Source: Bacteroidota bacterium
GTDB lineage: Bacteria > Bacteroidota > Bacteroidia > NS11-12g > UBA955
Assembly (NCBI GenBank): GCA_030682255.1
Contig: JAUXOK010000028.1
Location: forward strand, 62,001-126,000
DNA length: 64,000 nucleotides
Reading direction: 5' to 3'
Within the stretch, counting starts at the first letter, position 1. Each line of letters begins with the position of its first letter. This document shows positions 9,722-18,562 of the stretch, one piece after another. The notes beneath the pieces are model-generated. The model had not been told where the DNA came from. It searched no databases and saw only the letters and a list, made by a program, of their open reading frames with translations. The translations under genes were made by a program, and so were the position numbers.

Positions 9722-9734
9722 ACTTTGCAAAGTT
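9721..9734. repeat. 14-bp perfect palindrome in the tamB/tsaD control region
   Basis: AACTTTGCAAAGTT is a perfect inverted repeat. It contains most of the minus-strand -7 box and sits where both divergent transcripts should begin. It may be an operator or simply the consequence of a TTTGC initiation motif read on both strands. Confidence 0.5.
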
Positions 9735-9735
9735 A
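9728..9735 (-). promoter_or_regulatory. -7 box (TAACTTTG) of tamB
   Basis: Exact TAnnTTTG on the minus strand. Its last three bases are the TTG that would otherwise be called as the tamB start, so the real start must lie downstream. The chosen TTG at 9721 follows after 6 nt. Confidence 0.6.
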
Positions 9736-9764
9736 AGCAACAAATAACAAAGTCAAATCACACA

Positions 9765-10775
9765 ATGCCCTTAAAAAAAGACAATCCTTGTATTCTTGCT
9801 ATTGAAACATCGTGTGATGATACTGCTATTGCTATATTAAAAGATAACAAAATACTTGCCAATGTTGTTTCTAGTCAAACTATACATGAAATACATGGCG
9901 GTGTAATTCCTGAATTAGCTGGTAGAGCTCATTTGCAATTCATTGTTCCTGTATTTCAAAAAGCCTTACAAAATGCTAACATTACAACACAAGAAATTGA
10001 TGCCATTGCTTTTACTCAAGGTCCTGGTTTAGTTGGCTCTCTATTAGTTGGATGTCAGTTTGCGAAAGGTTTGTCTATGGGTTTAAACATCCCTTTAATT
10101 GGAATCAACCATCTTAAAGCTCATATTGCTGCACATTATTTATCAGATAAAACGCCCAAATTTCCCTTTTTAAATTTATTAGTTTCTGGCGGACATACTC
10201 AAATTATTTTGGTGAAAAATTATTTAGATTACGAAATCATTGGAACTACAATTGATGATGCTGCAGGCGAAGCATTTGATAAGGCGGCCAAAATGTTGGG
10301 TCTACCCTATCCTGGTGGTCCCTTAATTGATAAATTAGCTGAAAAAGGAAATCCAAATGCATTTGTTTTTCCTATTGCTAAATTAGATGATTTTCAATAT
10401 AGTTTCAGCGGACTTAAAACTTCAATTTTATATTTTCTTCAAAAAAACAATTCTTTAGATGTTAGATTTATTGAAAACAATTTAAACGATATTGCCGCTT
10501 CAATTAGATATACCATTGTTAAAACGCTCATCAATACTTTTGAAAAAGCAATTTTAAAATATCAAGTCAAAGATATTGGATTAGCTGGTGGCGTAAGTGC
10601 TAATCAATTATTAAGAAAAGAATTTCAGTATTTAGCCAATAATCATCAAATAAATGCCCATATTCCTGCTTTTGAGTTTTGCACAGACAACGCAGCAATG
10701 ATTGCATCATTGGCAAAATACCATTATCTAAATTCTGATTTTTTGGATTTAAAATCAGTTCCATTTAGTGGTTAA
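9765..10775 (+). CDS. tsaD: tRNA N6-adenosine threonylcarbamoyltransferase
   Basis: 336 residues, standard TsaD length. It transfers the threonylcarbamoyl group to A37 of ANN-decoding tRNAs, working with TsaB, TsaC and TsaE, none of which is in this window. Visible: ASKHA start ILAIETSCDDT (residues 10-20), the metal-binding HxxxH at H116 and H120 (NHLKAH), SGGHTQ, the DDAAGEAFDK block, PGGP and the C-terminal GGVSANQLLR and FCTDNAAMIA motifs. All expected motifs are intact. The tamB/tsaD divergent arrangement recurs in Bacteroidota. Confidence 0.97.
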   Translation: MPLKKDNPCILAIETSCDDTAIAILKDNKILANVVSSQTIHEIHGGVIPELAGRAHLQFIVPVFQKALQNANITTQEIDAIAFTQGPGLVGSLLVGCQFAKGLSMGLNIPLIGINHLKAHIAAHYLSDKTPKFPFLNLLVSGGHTQIILVKNYLDYEIIGTTIDDAAGEAFDKAAKMLGLPYPGGPLIDKLAEKGNPNAFVFPIAKLDDFQYSFSGLKTSILYFLQKNNSLDVRFIENNLNDIAASIRYTIVKTLINTFEKAILKYQVKDIGLAGGVSANQLLRKEFQYLANNHQINAHIPAFEFCTDNAAMIASLAKYHYLNSDFLDLKSVPFSG

Positions 10776-10829
10776 TTTTAATACAAATTTTTAAATTATT
10801 TCGATTGCAAGGCTTCATCATAAATTCCT

Positions 10830-10837
10830 TATTTTTG
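10830..10837 (+). promoter_or_regulatory. -7 box (TATTTTTG) of the SNF2 gene
   Basis: Exact TAnnTTTG, 21 nt before the ATG, with a candidate -33 TTG at 10805-10807 (22-nt spacer). Confidence 0.65.
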
Positions 10838-10858
10838 TAAGATTTCTTAATCAAGTAA

Positions 10859-13792
10859 ATGTCTAATTTAAGACTTAATACAAAAGAACCATATCAAACT
10901 ATATTTAGTTTAACCAAACATCCACAACTTGGGTTTATAATTGATTTAGTGGCTGTTAAGACTATGCAAAATGGTGAATTTGGTTTACAATCTCAAAAAA
11001 TTCATTTAAAAACTGCATCAGATTTCAATATCAATCCTGAACAATTAAACATCTTAAAAATTCTCAATGAAATAGATCCTGATAACATTGCAAAAAAGTT
11101 TAATCCATTAAAAAAGGAGTTAAAAGCAAACGATTTTTTCACAAAAATATACGATGATGAACTCGATAAAAAAATTAAACCTTTTATAGAAAAAAGAATG
11201 ATTCAAGTCATTCAACTTCTTCAAAATCAATCCTTATTTTTATCTAAAGACAAAAACTACAGTTTTAAAAAGATCAACATCGAATCTGAAAAAGCAACCA
11301 TTCTTTTTCATTTCAGAAAAAATGATGAAGGTACTAATTATTTTGCGACCATAAAGTTTAAAAATCAAAAAATACTATTCAACTCAGAAAATGCTGACAT
11401 TGTAATAAATGAACCTTGTTGGATGATTCACGAAAACTCATTGTTTTGTTTTAACAAATCATTAAGTGGCAAAAAACTATTACCATTTTTTAAGAAAAGA
11501 TACATTTCTATACCGAAAGCGAGTGAACCCATTCATTATGAAAAATTTGTAAAACCACTCATCGAGAATTACGATGTTTATGCTGAGGGATTTGAAATTA
11601 GAACAGAAAAATACATTGCCTCGCCCCTTTTAAAACTTTCAGTTTATTTAGACAATAGATTATGTTTGGGTTTATTTTTCAATTATGGTCCTTATCAATT
11701 TTCATATCATTCTGCTAAAATGGTCTCTGTGGCATTGAGCATGGAAAATGACAAATATATTTTTAATAGGGTTAGTCGTTCAAAAGACTGGGAGAACACT
11801 AAAGTTAATGCTTTACAAAAAATAGGTATTGAAAATTTAGAAGGTGCTTTTTTTATTTCCAAAAACCCTACTCAAAATATCATTGAAATTCTGAATCAAA
11901 ATAAAAATTATCTTTTAGAATGTGGTTTTAAAATAGACCAATCTCAATTAGACAGAAAGTTTTTTATTGGAGAAAGTAGTATCAATCTAAAAATCAGTGA
12001 TCGTCAGGATTGGTTCGATATCAATGCCCTTGTAAAATTTGGCACACATGAAATTCCTTTCATCAAACTAAAGCATCATATTATCAAAGGCATTAAAGAA
12101 TTTTTACTACCAGACGGCAATTTTGCTATCATTCCTGAAGAGTGGTTTGTTAAATATAGCCAGTTATTGGAATTGAGTTATGAAGATGATAATAACATCA
12201 AGCTTAAGAAATTTCATTATGGTGTTTTAGAAAACTTAGAAAATGAATTGGATAACAAAACCTATCAAACTATAATTCCTAATGTTGAAAATTTTGTGTT
12301 ACCAAAAAAATTCAATGCCACTTTGAGAGACTACCAAATCAAATCATATCATTGGTTAAGAAATTTGCACAATCAATATTTTGGTGCTTGCTTAGCAGAC
12401 GATATGGGTCTTGGCAAAACAGTTCAAATACTTAATTTTTTACAATATTTTAAAGAGAATTTCATTCAAACACCTGAAATTAATCAATTTGATAAACCTC
12501 AATTTAATTTATTCGAGAATAATTCGAATGAATTACTTGTACCTAAAATTAAGAAAACTTCACTTGTAATAGTTCCAACATCCTTGGTTTATAATTGGAA
12601 AAATGAAATAGAAAAATACACCCATTTGTCTTATCACATTCATTCTGGACCAAATAGAACCAAAGATATCCATTTATTCAACCACCAAATAGATATCATC
12701 ATAACAACATATGGAACGATGAGAAATGATATCCATCTACTGAAAAAAATAGACTTTGATTTTATAATTTTAGACGAAGCCCAAGCAATTAAAAATATTG
12801 GTTCACAAACCACCAAATCTATTTTTCAATTAAAGGGCAAACAAAAAATTGTGATGACAGGAACACCAATAGAAAATAGCATTACAGATTTGTGGAGTAT
12901 TTTTAATTTTATAAATCCTGGATTATTAGGCAGTTCTCAAGACTTTCAAAGAATTTATGTTGATGCCATAGAAAAAGATAAAAATAAAGAAAAAATTAAT
13001 CAACTCCGATATATCATTCAGCCATTTATATTAAGACGAACTAAAGAACAAGTAGCCAAAGAACTACCCGAAAAAACCGAGAAAACCATTTACTGTGAAA
13101 TGGAAGCAGAACAAGAAAAAATATACACAAAATATAAAAATGCCTATCGAAACGAGCTTTTAAATTTAATAAGAGACAATAATTTTAATAAACAAAAGCT
13201 CAATGTATTGAATGGTTTGATACGATTAAGACAAATAGCCAATCATCCAAAATTATACGATAAAACATATTTACATAGTTCGGGTAAATTCAAAGAGCTA
13301 AAGTATATGATACAAAACATTGTAGAAAGTGGACACAAAGCGTTGATATTTTCTCAGTTTGTTCAACATTTAAAAATTGTAGAAGAATTTTTATTAGAAG
13401 AGAATTTAGAGTACTTATATATAGATGGTAGTATTTCCTCAAAAAAGAGACAAGAAAGTGTAACAGAATTTCAAAGTAATGACAAAATTCAGCTTTTTTT
13501 AATTCAGTTAAAATCCGGAGGTTCGGGTCTTAACTTAACTGCAGCTGATTATGTGTTGATAATTGATCCATGGTGGAATCCAGCTGTAGAAAGACAAGCC
13601 ATGGACAGAACACATAGAATTGGACAAACGCGCCCTGTTTTCGTCTATAAGTTTATAACCAAAAACACCATCGAAGAAAAAATACTTCAATTACAACAGA
13701 AAAAACACAGTGTATCAGAGGATATTCTAGAAATTAGTGAATTAGGTGTGAATAACCTTAACGATAATGAAATAAAAAATTTGTTGGATTGA
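10859..13792 (+). CDS. SNF2-family DEAD/DEAH-box ATPase (RapA/HepA-like)
   Basis: 977 residues. The N-terminal ~480 residues are poorly conserved and include an SNF2-associated region. The motor follows: Walker A DDMGLGKT at about 513-520, motif II LDEAQAIKN at about 637, TGTPIENS at about 666, and the C-terminal helicase lobe ending DPWWNPAVERQ...DRTHRIGQ at about 902-922. Such proteins translocate on double-stranded DNA and remodel protein-DNA complexes; bacterial members include RapA, which recycles RNA polymerase. No zinc-finger SWIM domain is evident at the N-terminus. There is no adjacent nuclease or methyltransferase gene, so I read it as a stand-alone chromosomal remodeller rather than part of a defence system. 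Confidence 0.93.
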   Translation: MSNLRLNTKEPYQTIFSLTKHPQLGFIIDLVAVKTMQNGEFGLQSQKIHLKTASDFNINPEQLNILKILNEIDPDNIAKKFNPLKKELKANDFFTKIYDDELDKKIKPFIEKRMIQVIQLLQNQSLFLSKDKNYSFKKINIESEKATILFHFRKNDEGTNYFATIKFKNQKILFNSENADIVINEPCWMIHENSLFCFNKSLSGKKLLPFFKKRYISIPKASEPIHYEKFVKPLIENYDVYAEGFEIRTEKYIASPLLKLSVYLDNRLCLGLFFNYGPYQFSYHSAKMVSVALSMENDKYIFNRVSRSKDWENTKVNALQKIGIENLEGAFFISKNPTQNIIEILNQNKNYLLECGFKIDQSQLDRKFFIGESSINLKISDRQDWFDINALVKFGTHEIPFIKLKHHIIKGIKEFLLPDGNFAIIPEEWFVKYSQLLELSYEDDNNIKLKKFHYGVLENLENELDNKTYQTIIPNVENFVLPKKFNATLRDYQIKSYHWLRNLHNQYFGACLADDMGLGKTVQILNFLQYFKENFIQTPEINQFDKPQFNLFENNSNELLVPKIKKTSLVIVPTSLVYNWKNEIEKYTHLSYHIHSGPNRTKDIHLFNHQIDIIITTYGTMRNDIHLLKKIDFDFIILDEAQAIKNIGSQTTKSIFQLKGKQKIVMTGTPIENSITDLWSIFNFINPGLLGSSQDFQRIYVDAIEKDKNKEKINQLRYIIQPFILRRTKEQVAKELPEKTEKTIYCEMEAEQEKIYTKYKNAYRNELLNLIRDNNFNKQKLNVLNGLIRLRQIANHPKLYDKTYLHSSGKFKELKYMIQNIVESGHKALIFSQFVQHLKIVEEFLLEENLEYLYIDGSISSKKRQESVTEFQSNDKIQLFLIQLKSGGSGLNLTAADYVLIIDPWWNPAVERQAMDRTHRIGQTRPVFVYKFITKNTIEEKILQLQQKKHSVSEDILEISELGVNNLNDNEIKNLLD

Positions 13793-13802
13793 TAAAAATC
13801 AC

Positions 13803-13810
13803 TAATTTTG
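13803..13810 (+). promoter_or_regulatory. Promoter (-33 TTG / -7 TAATTTTG) of the first T9SS cargo gene
   Basis: Exact -7 box 24 nt before the ATG; a TTG at 13781-13783 gives a 19-nt spacer. This is one of the best complete Bacteroidota promoters in the window. Confidence 0.7.
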
Positions 13811-13834
13811 CTATAATATTTAATTTATATAAAA

Positions 13835-14611
13835 ATGAAAAAAACATTACTTACATTAGCATTAGCACTGAGTTCAACTCTGATTTTTGCACAAAGAGAC
13901 ATCGATTGGACTATCGAAGAAATTTTATTACCTACTGAATTAAGAACTACAGGTGTTACTGATAATCCTTCTAACAGTACAGTTATTAATTATAAAATAG
14001 CATGTAAGAACATAAGTGATCAAGATACAGTTTTACCAACTGATACTTTTGGAATTCAAATCGTTGGAATATTAGGTCAAAATCCTGTTTTTGCAATTCC
14101 TAGCTTACAAACCATTGCGTTAAGAAGAATTAACAGAACGGTTAATCCCGGAGACACCGTTCATATATCAGGTTCATACACAGTTGGCATTAGACCAAAT
14201 CTATCTACGAATATTACTTTGAACTTCTTTTCTGAAGTGTTCAATAGAAATCCTAACACTGGTATACCAAGAGAAGCAACAGGAACTTTAGCCAATAATA
14301 CCAAAACTAAATCAGTTATTTGGTATGCACCACAAGGTTGGGGAGTTAATGTAAATACATTAAATACCGATGTTTTATCTGTTTACCCTAATCCAACAAA
14401 AGATGTTTTAAATATCAACCTAAACGTTGTTTATGCTAACACAAAAAACACAGTTGAAATTGTTGATTTAACAGGTAAAGTTGTAATGACAGAAACTTTG
14501 AATGCTAATAGCTCTTCACAAGTTGATGTTTCTTCTTTAGAAAAAGGCATGTACATTGTTAGAGTATCTAACTCTGAAAATGTATTTACTTCAAAAGTTA
14601 TTATCGATTAA
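13835..14611 (+). CDS. Secreted protein with T9SS type A sorting domain
   Basis: 258 residues. Signal peptide at 1-20 (MKKTLLTLALALSSTLIFAQ, cut after the Ala-Gln region), an exported beta-rich body of unknown function starting RDIDWTIEEILLP, and a C-terminal T9SS type A sorting domain at about 180-258 (SVYPNPTKDVLNI ... DLTGKVV ... LEKGMYIVRV). The sorting domain sends the protein through the type IX system to the surface or medium. The body shares its opening with the next gene (QRNIDWAILEMIKP), so the two are tandem paralogues. No catalytic motif is visible. A strong terminator follows. Confidence 0.9.
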   Translation: MKKTLLTLALALSSTLIFAQRDIDWTIEEILLPTELRTTGVTDNPSNSTVINYKIACKNISDQDTVLPTDTFGIQIVGILGQNPVFAIPSLQTIALRRINRTVNPGDTVHISGSYTVGIRPNLSTNITLNFFSEVFNRNPNTGIPREATGTLANNTKTKSVIWYAPQGWGVNVNTLNTDVLSVYPNPTKDVLNINLNVVYANTKNTVEIVDLTGKVVMTETLNANSSSQVDVSSLEKGMYIVRVSNSENVFTSKVIID

Positions 14612-14635
14612 TTTTAAATAATACATTTATATATT

Positions 14636-14670
14636 AAAAAACGCTGCAATTTATTGCAGCGTTTTTTTTT
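14636..14670 (+). terminator. Rho-independent terminator
   Basis: Stem ACGCTGCAA / TTGCAGCGT (14641-14649 and 14654-14662) with a 4-nt loop, flanked by A and T runs; nine T residues at 14662-14670. It separates the two T9SS cargo genes, so they are separate transcription units. Confidence 0.92.
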
Positions 14671-14689
14671 GCTAATTGTCTAAATTTAT

Positions 14690-15394
14690 ATGAAAAAAAC
14701 AATACTATCATTATACTTAATTATTTTTTGTTTAAATTTAAATGCGCAAAGAAACATAGATTGGGCAATCTTAGAAATGATTAAACCTTTACAATTAATT
14801 AGTAACAAGCTTAATGAAGTAAAAGTTATATTAAAAAACAATGGCAAAGACACTGTTTTAATTGGAGACACCATTTATTTCAGAACAATAGTTAACCACT
14901 CCTTATTGTTATCAAACTGGCAATTTTATACCATTCTACACATCATGGCACCAGGTGACACAATACATCATAGCTTTAATTTGCCTCATTTAACAATAGA
15001 ACGTGATCATTATAGCATATTCACAATCCAATCTGCATGCCAAAATAGACCTTCTCTTAATTTAGAAGGGGACACAACAAGAGAAAACAATCTTGCGCAT
15101 AAACGAATATGGTTTTTGCTAAGAGAACGTAATATTGTCGTCAACACTTCTTTTAACAGCATGTTTCAGGTGTTTCCAAACCCTGCTTCAGATTTCATTA
15201 ATATAAAATCAAATAAATCAATAAAAGAAATTCGAATTTATGATAATTTAGGTAAATTGGTTCATTGTTCCATAGTAAATAATACTTCAGAAGAAATACA
15301 AATCGATTTTTCACAAAATCAAAAAGGCATTTATTTTATACATTTAATAGATATAAACGAAAACCTAAATTACTTAAAATTTGTTAAAAACTAA
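14690..15394 (+). CDS. Secreted protein with T9SS type A sorting domain (paralogue of upstream gene)
   Basis: 234 residues: signal peptide at 1-19 (SLYLIIFCLNLNAQ), body beginning QRNIDWAILEMIKPLQL, and a C-terminal type A sorting domain at about 160-234 (FQVFPNPASDFINI, IRIYDNLGKLV, KGIYFIHLI). Length and domain order match the gene upstream, but identity is low outside the ends, suggesting an old duplication. The start lies 20 nt after the preceding terminator, leaving little room for a promoter; TAATTGTC at about 14672-14679 is only a weak -7 candidate. Function unknown. Confidence 0.85.
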   Translation: MKKTILSLYLIIFCLNLNAQRNIDWAILEMIKPLQLISNKLNEVKVILKNNGKDTVLIGDTIYFRTIVNHSLLLSNWQFYTILHIMAPGDTIHHSFNLPHLTIERDHYSIFTIQSACQNRPSLNLEGDTTRENNLAHKRIWFLLRERNIVVNTSFNSMFQVFPNPASDFINIKSNKSIKEIRIYDNLGKLVHCSIVNNTSEEIQIDFSQNQKGIYFIHLIDINENLNYLKFVKN

Positions 15395-15489
15395 TCGCAC
15401 TATCAAAAAGAAAATATTCATATTTTAATAAAAAAGCTAAATCATTGTTCTTTGAATCAAAAATAATGTGTTATTTTGCAACATAATTT

Positions 15490-15813
15490 ATGAAAAGTTT
15501 AAAAGCCAATGAATTGATAGCTGAAATCATCTCTGATATAGAAAAGAATAGTGTAGATGCTGATGCACTTATTCCTAAACTTCAATCTCTTAGAGAAATG
15601 GCTAAAGCAGAAGAAGATCCTTTAATTACCCGTTCTATTAGATTGGTTTATGAACATCTTGAAGCAAACGAAGGTTGGGAATACCAAACTTTAGAAGATA
15701 GCGAAGAAATTGAAGAGAATCTTATTTATTTAGTTTCTCTTTGGTTAAAAAGTGATAATAAATATAACAGAGACGAAATCAGAGAAATTGCTGATGCAAT
15801 GACTAAAGGTTAA
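15490..15813 (+). CDS. Conserved-looking 107-aa acidic cytosolic protein, function unknown
   Basis: No signal peptide or membrane span. The sequence is helical and acidic (SDIEKNSVDADALIPKLQSLREMAKAEEDP, then EDSEEIEENLIYLVSLWLKS), with a pattern of amphipathic helices consistent with a small all-alpha protein. I do not recognise a family. A near-consensus -7 element (TATTTTG at about 15473-15479) precedes the ATG. Only 3 nt separate its stop from the TTG of the next gene, so it may be transcribed with the putative metal-uptake locus, but its own character gives no link to transport. Confidence 0.7.
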   Translation: MKSLKANELIAEIISDIEKNSVDADALIPKLQSLREMAKAEEDPLITRSIRLVYEHLEANEGWEYQTLEDSEEIEENLIYLVSLWLKSDNKYNRDEIREIADAMTKG

Positions 15814-15816
15814 TTC

Positions 15817-16131
15817 TTGAGATTAATTTACCATCATATATTTTTAATCTTGTTTGTATGCATTAGCATTTCAAACACTATACCCATTCAATCTTTTCAT
15901 GAATGTAATCACCTTATTCATCTAGACGATGAATTATCATTACACGAAAATCATGAAGAGTGCAGTATTTGCGATCATATATTTAAACAAAAATGTGATA
16001 CGCCCTTCAATGTAAATTTTTCAATTTATGAGGCATATAGTCAATATACGCTTCCATTTTATACAAAACTTCCTCAATCTATAAGGTTTCATGCCTCTGA
16101 TAGAGGTCCTCCCACTACAAATTTCTCTTAA
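15817..16131 (+). CDS. Small exported His/Cys-rich protein preceding a TonB receptor
   Basis: 104 residues from a TTG start (no ATG is available before the signal sequence). An N-terminal hydrophobic segment (IFLILFVCISISN) is a probable signal peptide or anchor. The following 45 residues are rich in possible metal ligands: HECNHLIHLDDELSLHENHE and then ECSICDH, with another Cys at KQKCD. Small His/Cys-rich exported proteins are often found directly in front of TonB-dependent receptors in Bacteroidota; a metal-binding or metal-sensing role is inferred from composition and location only. Two hairpins lie between this gene and the receptor. Confidence 0.65.
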   Translation: MRLIYHHIFLILFVCISISNTIPIQSFHECNHLIHLDDELSLHENHEECSICDHIFKQKCDTPFNVNFSIYEAYSQYTLPFYTKLPQSIRFHASDRGPPTTNFS

Positions 16132-16136
16132 ATCCC

Positions 16137-16153
16137 AAAGAATTTTATTCTTT
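16137..16153 (+). other. Hairpin 1 of a tandem pair upstream of the TonB receptor
   Basis: AAAGAAT-TTT-ATTCTTT, a perfect 7-bp stem starting 6 nt after the stop of the small protein and followed by CTCTTTT. It could be a weak terminator. Its arms can also pair with those of hairpin 2. Confidence 0.5.
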
Positions 16154-16162
16154 CTCTTTTAA

Positions 16163-16194
16163 TTGGTTCTTTCATCAAAGAACTGAGACTTTTT
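16163..16194 (+). other. Hairpin 2 directly before the TonB receptor start (possible attenuator)
   Basis: GTTCTTT-CATC-AAAGAAC (16166-16183), perfect for 7 bp and extendable with two wobble pairs, followed by a run of five T. It ends 5 nt before the receptor ATG at 16199. The AAAGAA/TTCTTT arms are complementary to hairpin 1, allowing a switch between alternative structures. Confidence 0.5.
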
Positions 16195-16198
16195 GTAT

Positions 16199-18562
16199 AT
16201 GGAAAAAAAATCAAGAAAAATATATTTACCTATCCATTTATCACTCAAAAAAAGTGTACTTTTCTTGTTATGCCTATTTTTTTTAGGTTTAAAACTAACT
16301 GCACAAACAAAACCATGTACTAAAACTTTGAGAGGCAAAGTGATAGACACCAATGATAGCATGCCTTTAAATCATTGTCACATAGAAATAACCCATTTAA
16401 AAAAATCAACTTTCACCAATCAACGTGGAGAGTTTATGCTGCAAAACATTTGTGATGATAGTATCGAGTTGCATGTTAGTCATCTTCAATGCGAACATTT
16501 GCATTTAGAAATAAAATTCTTTCATGATACTTTTATTACCATCTATATTCAACATACTGAAATAGACATACAAGGTGCTAAAATATCTGTTGAAGCCAAA
16601 AAAGAAATTGCTTCAATTGGGAAAAAACAATTAGAAAATTTAAAAGGACAATCTATTTCTGAAATGATGACCGAACTATCTGGTGTGCAATTACTTAGAA
16701 ATGGAACAACGATAGCCAAACCAGTCGTAAATGGATTACATAGCAACAGAGTGATACTTATCAATAATGAAATAAGGCAAGAAGGTCAGAATTGGGGACT
16801 GGATCATGCCCCCGAAATAGATGGCAATTGGGCTCACGAAATTCAATTAATTAAAGGTGCAGATGCTTTAAGATATGCTTCAGATGGTATAGGAGGTGTT
16901 ATTATCGTAAAACCACATACTATATTTAGAGAGAAAACTAATATAATTAATGGAGAAAGAAATTATATTTTAAGCAGAAATGGCAGAGGTGGCGCTACTA
17001 CAGGATTTCTTGGCAATAAAATTTCTAACAAAATCCCATTATACTGGCGATTTTATGGAACTGCTTCAGAGTCTGGAAATATTAAAACACCAAACTATTT
17101 TTTAGACAATACAGGCAAGATAGAAACCAATTATGCGATTCATTTGGGCTATCAAATCAAACGTTTAAAAACAGAATTGCTTTTCAGTCATTTTAAAAAT
17201 AAAATTGGCATTTTCACAGGTGCACACATTGGAAATTTAACCGATTTACAAAATGCAATTAACACCAATCGCCCAATAATTGAATCCGACTTTAGCTATA
17301 GGATAAATCGCCCTTATCAATGGGTTACACATGATTTAGTAAAATTTAAAAATGAATATATCGTCAACTCAAAAAACACTTTAGAACTCATTTTATCATA
17401 TCAAAACAACAACCGGCAAGAATATGACATCATTCGATCAGGCAATGCATCTAAAAGCCCTTCTTTTGATTACTACATCAAAACAACAATGGCCGATTTG
17501 CTTTGGACAAGAACTGACTTTCATCGTTTAAATTTTAAATTTGGAGGATTTGCGCTTCATCAAAGAAATGCATTTGCAGGCAGATTTGTTATTCCTGGAT
17601 TTATTCAAAATGGTGGTGCTGCTTATTTTATCACTTCATCTAATTTTAATGGGTTTAAATTTGAATCAGGATTGAGGTATGACATCAAACATCTTCAAAC
17701 ATATTTATGGCAATTAAACATTTTGAATGTTGATGAAAGAACATTCAACAATTTCACCTACCATGTTCAGATAAAGAAAAATACCGGTAAACATTCCAGT
17801 ATAACACTAGCTCACAACAGCAGTTGGCGACCACCGGCACCCAACGAACTATTTTCTAATGGCCTTCATCAAGGTCTGGCTTCTATCGAAATTGGCAATC
17901 CAAATTTAAAACCAGAAAGAGCTTTCAACAATCTCATAAATTTTCAACATAAAGGACATCGTTCAACTTTTGAAACAGAGATATTCTACAAACACATTTT
18001 TAACTTCATTAACTTAGTGCCTGATAATGAACCTGTTTTAACCATCAGAGGCGCATATCCTGTATTTAGATTCGAGCAATATCGAGCAGAGATATTTGGC
18101 ATCAATTATCTTTATAAATACCAATTCAATAAAAACTATTTCATTCAAAATACAGCCAATATTGCATTTGGGAATAACCTAGAATCTAATCAACCCCTCA
18201 ATCAATTTGTACCAATCAATAGTAAGTTGAGTGTGGGTTTTCAAAAAAACAAAATCACTTTTGTCCCAAATATTCAATACACTTTCACGCAATTTAGATA
18301 TGTCCTTAATTCTGATTTAAAAGCTCCTCCAAAAGGTTTTTTTCTAATTGGCGCTCAATTCAATTATGAATTTAAATTTAGAAAACAAACTGTTAATTTC
18401 AACATTACATTTCAAAACCTGAGTAATCAGATTTATAGAGAATACCTGAATAGAATGAGGTATTTTACAGACGAAGCTGGCTATAATATTATTGCCAAGC
18501 TCAATATTCCTTTAAACATTAACCTTAAAAATAATAGAAAAAATGAAATCAAACCAAATTAA
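16199..18562 (+). CDS. TonB-dependent outer-membrane receptor with CarboxypepD_reg-like domain
   Basis: 787 residues. Signal peptide (SVLFLLCLFFLGLKLTAQ), carboxypeptidase-regulatory-like domain at about 40-115 (LRGKVIDTNDSMPL ... FTNQRGEFMLQNIC), plug domain at about 130-240 (SISEMMTELSGVQL, NWGLDHAPEIDG, IQLIKGADALRYASDGIGGVI), then a 22-strand-type barrel to the C-terminus. It imports a scarce ligand across the outer membrane using TonB energy. There is no SusD gene, which argues against a glycan utilisation locus; the His-rich small gene upstream and lipoprotein downstream suggest metal or metallophore uptake (inference). A TTG two codons upstream is possible, but the ATG at 16199 is preferred. 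Confidence 0.93.
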   Translation: MEKKSRKIYLPIHLSLKKSVLFLLCLFFLGLKLTAQTKPCTKTLRGKVIDTNDSMPLNHCHIEITHLKKSTFTNQRGEFMLQNICDDSIELHVSHLQCEHLHLEIKFFHDTFITIYIQHTEIDIQGAKISVEAKKEIASIGKKQLENLKGQSISEMMTELSGVQLLRNGTTIAKPVVNGLHSNRVILINNEIRQEGQNWGLDHAPEIDGNWAHEIQLIKGADALRYASDGIGGVIIVKPHTIFREKTNIINGERNYILSRNGRGGATTGFLGNKISNKIPLYWRFYGTASESGNIKTPNYFLDNTGKIETNYAIHLGYQIKRLKTELLFSHFKNKIGIFTGAHIGNLTDLQNAINTNRPIIESDFSYRINRPYQWVTHDLVKFKNEYIVNSKNTLELILSYQNNNRQEYDIIRSGNASKSPSFDYYIKTTMADLLWTRTDFHRLNFKFGGFALHQRNAFAGRFVIPGFIQNGGAAYFITSSNFNGFKFESGLRYDIKHLQTYLWQLNILNVDERTFNNFTYHVQIKKNTGKHSSITLAHNSSWRPPAPNELFSNGLHQGLASIEIGNPNLKPERAFNNLINFQHKGHRSTFETEIFYKHIFNFINLVPDNEPVLTIRGAYPVFRFEQYRAEIFGINYLYKYQFNKNYFIQNTANIAFGNNLESNQPLNQFVPINSKLSVGFQKNKITFVPNIQYTFTQFRYVLNSDLKAPPKGFFLIGAQFNYEFKFRKQTVNFNITFQNLSNQIYREYLNRMRYFTDEAGYNIIAKLNIPLNINLKNNRKNEIKPN

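Noticed and set aside
10859-13792. SNF2 helicase as part of a phage-defence system (DISARM, Dnd or similar)
   Set aside because: No methyltransferase, nuclease, phospholipase D or other defence component is next to it; neighbours are tsaD and a T9SS cargo gene.
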